From the NCBI GenBank assembly GCA_009776995.1, contig WRMR01000292.1, forward strand, positions 1-6,458: a stretch of 6,458 nt of DNA, read 5' to 3'. Below the pieces are notes generated by a model that did not search any database, was not told where the DNA came from, and saw nothing but the letters and a program-made list of their open reading frames with translations. Each line of letters begins with the position of its first letter. Position 1 is the first letter of the stretch. Positions 5,437-6,458 of the stretch are shown piece after piece. Source of the DNA: Planctomycetaceae bacterium (GTDB lineage Bacteria > Planctomycetota > Planctomycetia > Pirellulales > Thermoguttaceae). A program made the position numbers and the translations under genes.

Positions 5437-6458
5437 TTTGGGATTCTCCTCCATTTCGTGAAGCCGTTGCACGGTAAGCGACACCGTCAACCGTTTCGGA
5501 AACAAACTGCACGGAGCCGTCGCACATGCCGAAATTCGCTCCTCCGGTATGCATGCTCCGGAAACCGACATTCCAGTCCCACGTCGTCAAACCGTCAATG
5601 GTGACCGCCCCCGCGCTGTTGGGGAGGTTGTCGATGAGCCATTTATTCCGCGAATTAATCGGATGAGCCGTATTGCCAAAGCATTGAGAACCCCAGTTTT
5701 GCCAAAAACTGAGCCGTCCGATGCACTCTCCAAAAAGAAACGTATTGGAAAGGCCGTCGGAAATTTCCCCGAATTTTGCCGCCCAGCCGCAGACTCCGAT
5801 CGGTCCGCGCGTGATCTTGATGTTATTGCCCGCACCTGTGTAGTTTTCGTCATGGAATGCGGGTCTCACAGAAGTGTTTGTCCCCCAGCCGATTCCGGTA
5901 ACGTTTCTATAGTCACCAATGTTGGCGGCATAGTCGCATTGCGAAAGTGTCCAGTTTTCGTTGACTCCGATACCACCGGTTGTACTCCACCCATCCTCGG
6001 CGGTGATCTCTTCGGCAAAGGGATTGGAGGGACAGAGAAAGTTCGGATAAATCGTCCGCATGATTTTGTAATTGCACTGAACACTGTCATCGGCCATCAT
6101 GGCGTCGTGGTTAGTTCCCGTCCAAGCCGCCGGCCTGTCAAAAGGTGCCTTGGAAAAATCAATCTTGCTGAATGTCGCCCCTCCCTCCATAAAGGGAAGG
6201 ATGCGCGGTGCCCAATTCCAGCCCGCGTTTGCCGCTCCTCCTTCGGCGGTATCACCACCGTTTCCATGAGCCAACCGATTGTTGGTATCATGGTAATTGT
6301 GCATTGCCAGACCCAATTGCTTCAAATGATTCGTGCACTGCATACGTCTCGCCGCTTCGCGGGCGGCCTGGACGGCAGGCAGCAGAAGTGCGATCAAAAT
6401 TCCGATGATCGCGATGACGACGAGAAGTTCAACAAGAGTGAAAGCTCTTAAGTTGCCC
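5426..6458 (-). CDS. DUF1559 prepilin-like protein, 5' end outside window
   Basis: The visible 343 residues begin with LRAFTLVELLVVIAIIGIL, the hydrophobic alpha-helix of type IV pilins and pseudopilins, followed by LLPAVQAAREAARR and CTNHLKQLGLAMHNYHD. These are diagnostic of DUF1559 (PF07596, SBP_bac_10), a family greatly expanded in planctomycetes. The C-terminus has the usual HTGGANFGMCDGSVQFVSE (from about visible residue 303) and ends RNGGESQSVL. The start codon is off the right edge, but only a few residues should be missing, since about 345-350 residues is normal. The residue before the pilin-type Phe is Ala, not the usual Gly, at the prepilin peptidase cleavage position. DUF1559 proteins are thought to be inner-membrane anchored, with a periplasmic globular domain; their role is unknown. 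It is the first visible gene of the operon and overlaps the lipoprotein gene. Confidence 0.95.
   Translation of the reverse strand, partial: GNLRAFTLVELLVVIAIIGILIALLLPAVQAAREAARRMQCTNHLKQLGLAMHNYHDTNNRLAHGNGGDTAEGGAANAGWNWAPRILPFMEGGATFSKIDFSKAPFDRPAAWTGTNHDAMMADDSVQCNYKIMRTIYPNFLCPSNPFAEEITAEDGWSTTGGIGVNENWTLSQCDYAANIGDYRNVTGIGWGTNTSVRPAFHDENYTGAGNNIKITRGPIGVCGWAAKFGEISDGLSNTFLFGECIGRLSFWQNWGSQCFGNTAHPINSRNKWLIDNLPNSAGAVTIDGLTTWDWNVGFRSMHTGGANFGMCDGSVQFVSETVDGVAYRATASRNGGESQSVL
5446..5452 (-). promoter_or_regulatory. Ribosome binding site deciding a GTG start
   Basis: GGAGGAG on the minus strand is a perfect Shine-Dalgarno sequence nine bases before the GTG at 5436. It lies inside the last codons of the DUF1559 gene (N-G-G-E). 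No comparable site precedes the ATG at 5454. It is the clearest binding site in the operon and indicates coupled translation of the two proteins. Confidence 0.65.

Noticed and set aside
5549..6451. 300-residue plus-strand ORF antisense to the DUF1559 gene
   Set aside because: It has no recognisable domain and mirrors a well-supported DUF1559 reading frame; a codon-bias shadow.

Overview
The window looks like a piece of a planctomycete chromosome, probably Pirellulaceae or a relative. The evidence is a DUF1559 prepilin-like protein, a small DGKP-type lipoprotein, a DUF6807 (PmoA-like) protein, a Tat-exported Gfo/Idh/MocA oxidoreductase, and integrases whose motifs I associate with planctomycetes. 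This assignment comes from recognising families by eye; no database search was possible.

Left part (1-583): AT-rich accessory DNA. A plausible promoter and a strong ribosome binding site lead into a short reading frame that stops after 17 codons. The same frame is open again beyond the stop and contains an 87-residue ORF of unknown function. The end of that ORF runs into a block of 7-nt tandem repeats that forms a hairpin with a second block.

Middle part (584-2512): a recombination hot spot. A tyrosine recombinase gene on the minus strand has all catalytic residues but is split by one frameshift in a run of five T. Its start lies 94 bases from the 3' end of a tRNA with a CAU anticodon, also on the minus strand and with a good promoter of its own. 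Beyond the tRNA are about 560 bases with no intact gene. They hold a 9-nt-unit palindromic repeat and, on the plus strand, a decayed C-terminal fragment of a second, different tyrosine recombinase.

Right part (2513-6458): four minus-strand genes that look like one operon, transcribed in the order DUF1559 protein (5' end outside the window), lipoprotein, DUF6807 protein, Gfo/Idh/MocA oxidoreductase. The first two overlap by 11 bases if the lipoprotein starts at a GTG preceded by a perfect Shine-Dalgarno sequence. All four products appear to be membrane-anchored or exported, which suggests a cell-envelope process. Known family context suggests sugar or glycoside processing, but no substrate can be read from the sequence. 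A third short-period palindromic repeat sits between the last two genes.

The most notable features are the tRNA-linked pair of damaged integrases and the three separate palindromic repeats built from 7-nt or 9-nt units. I see no convincing new defence or metabolic system.
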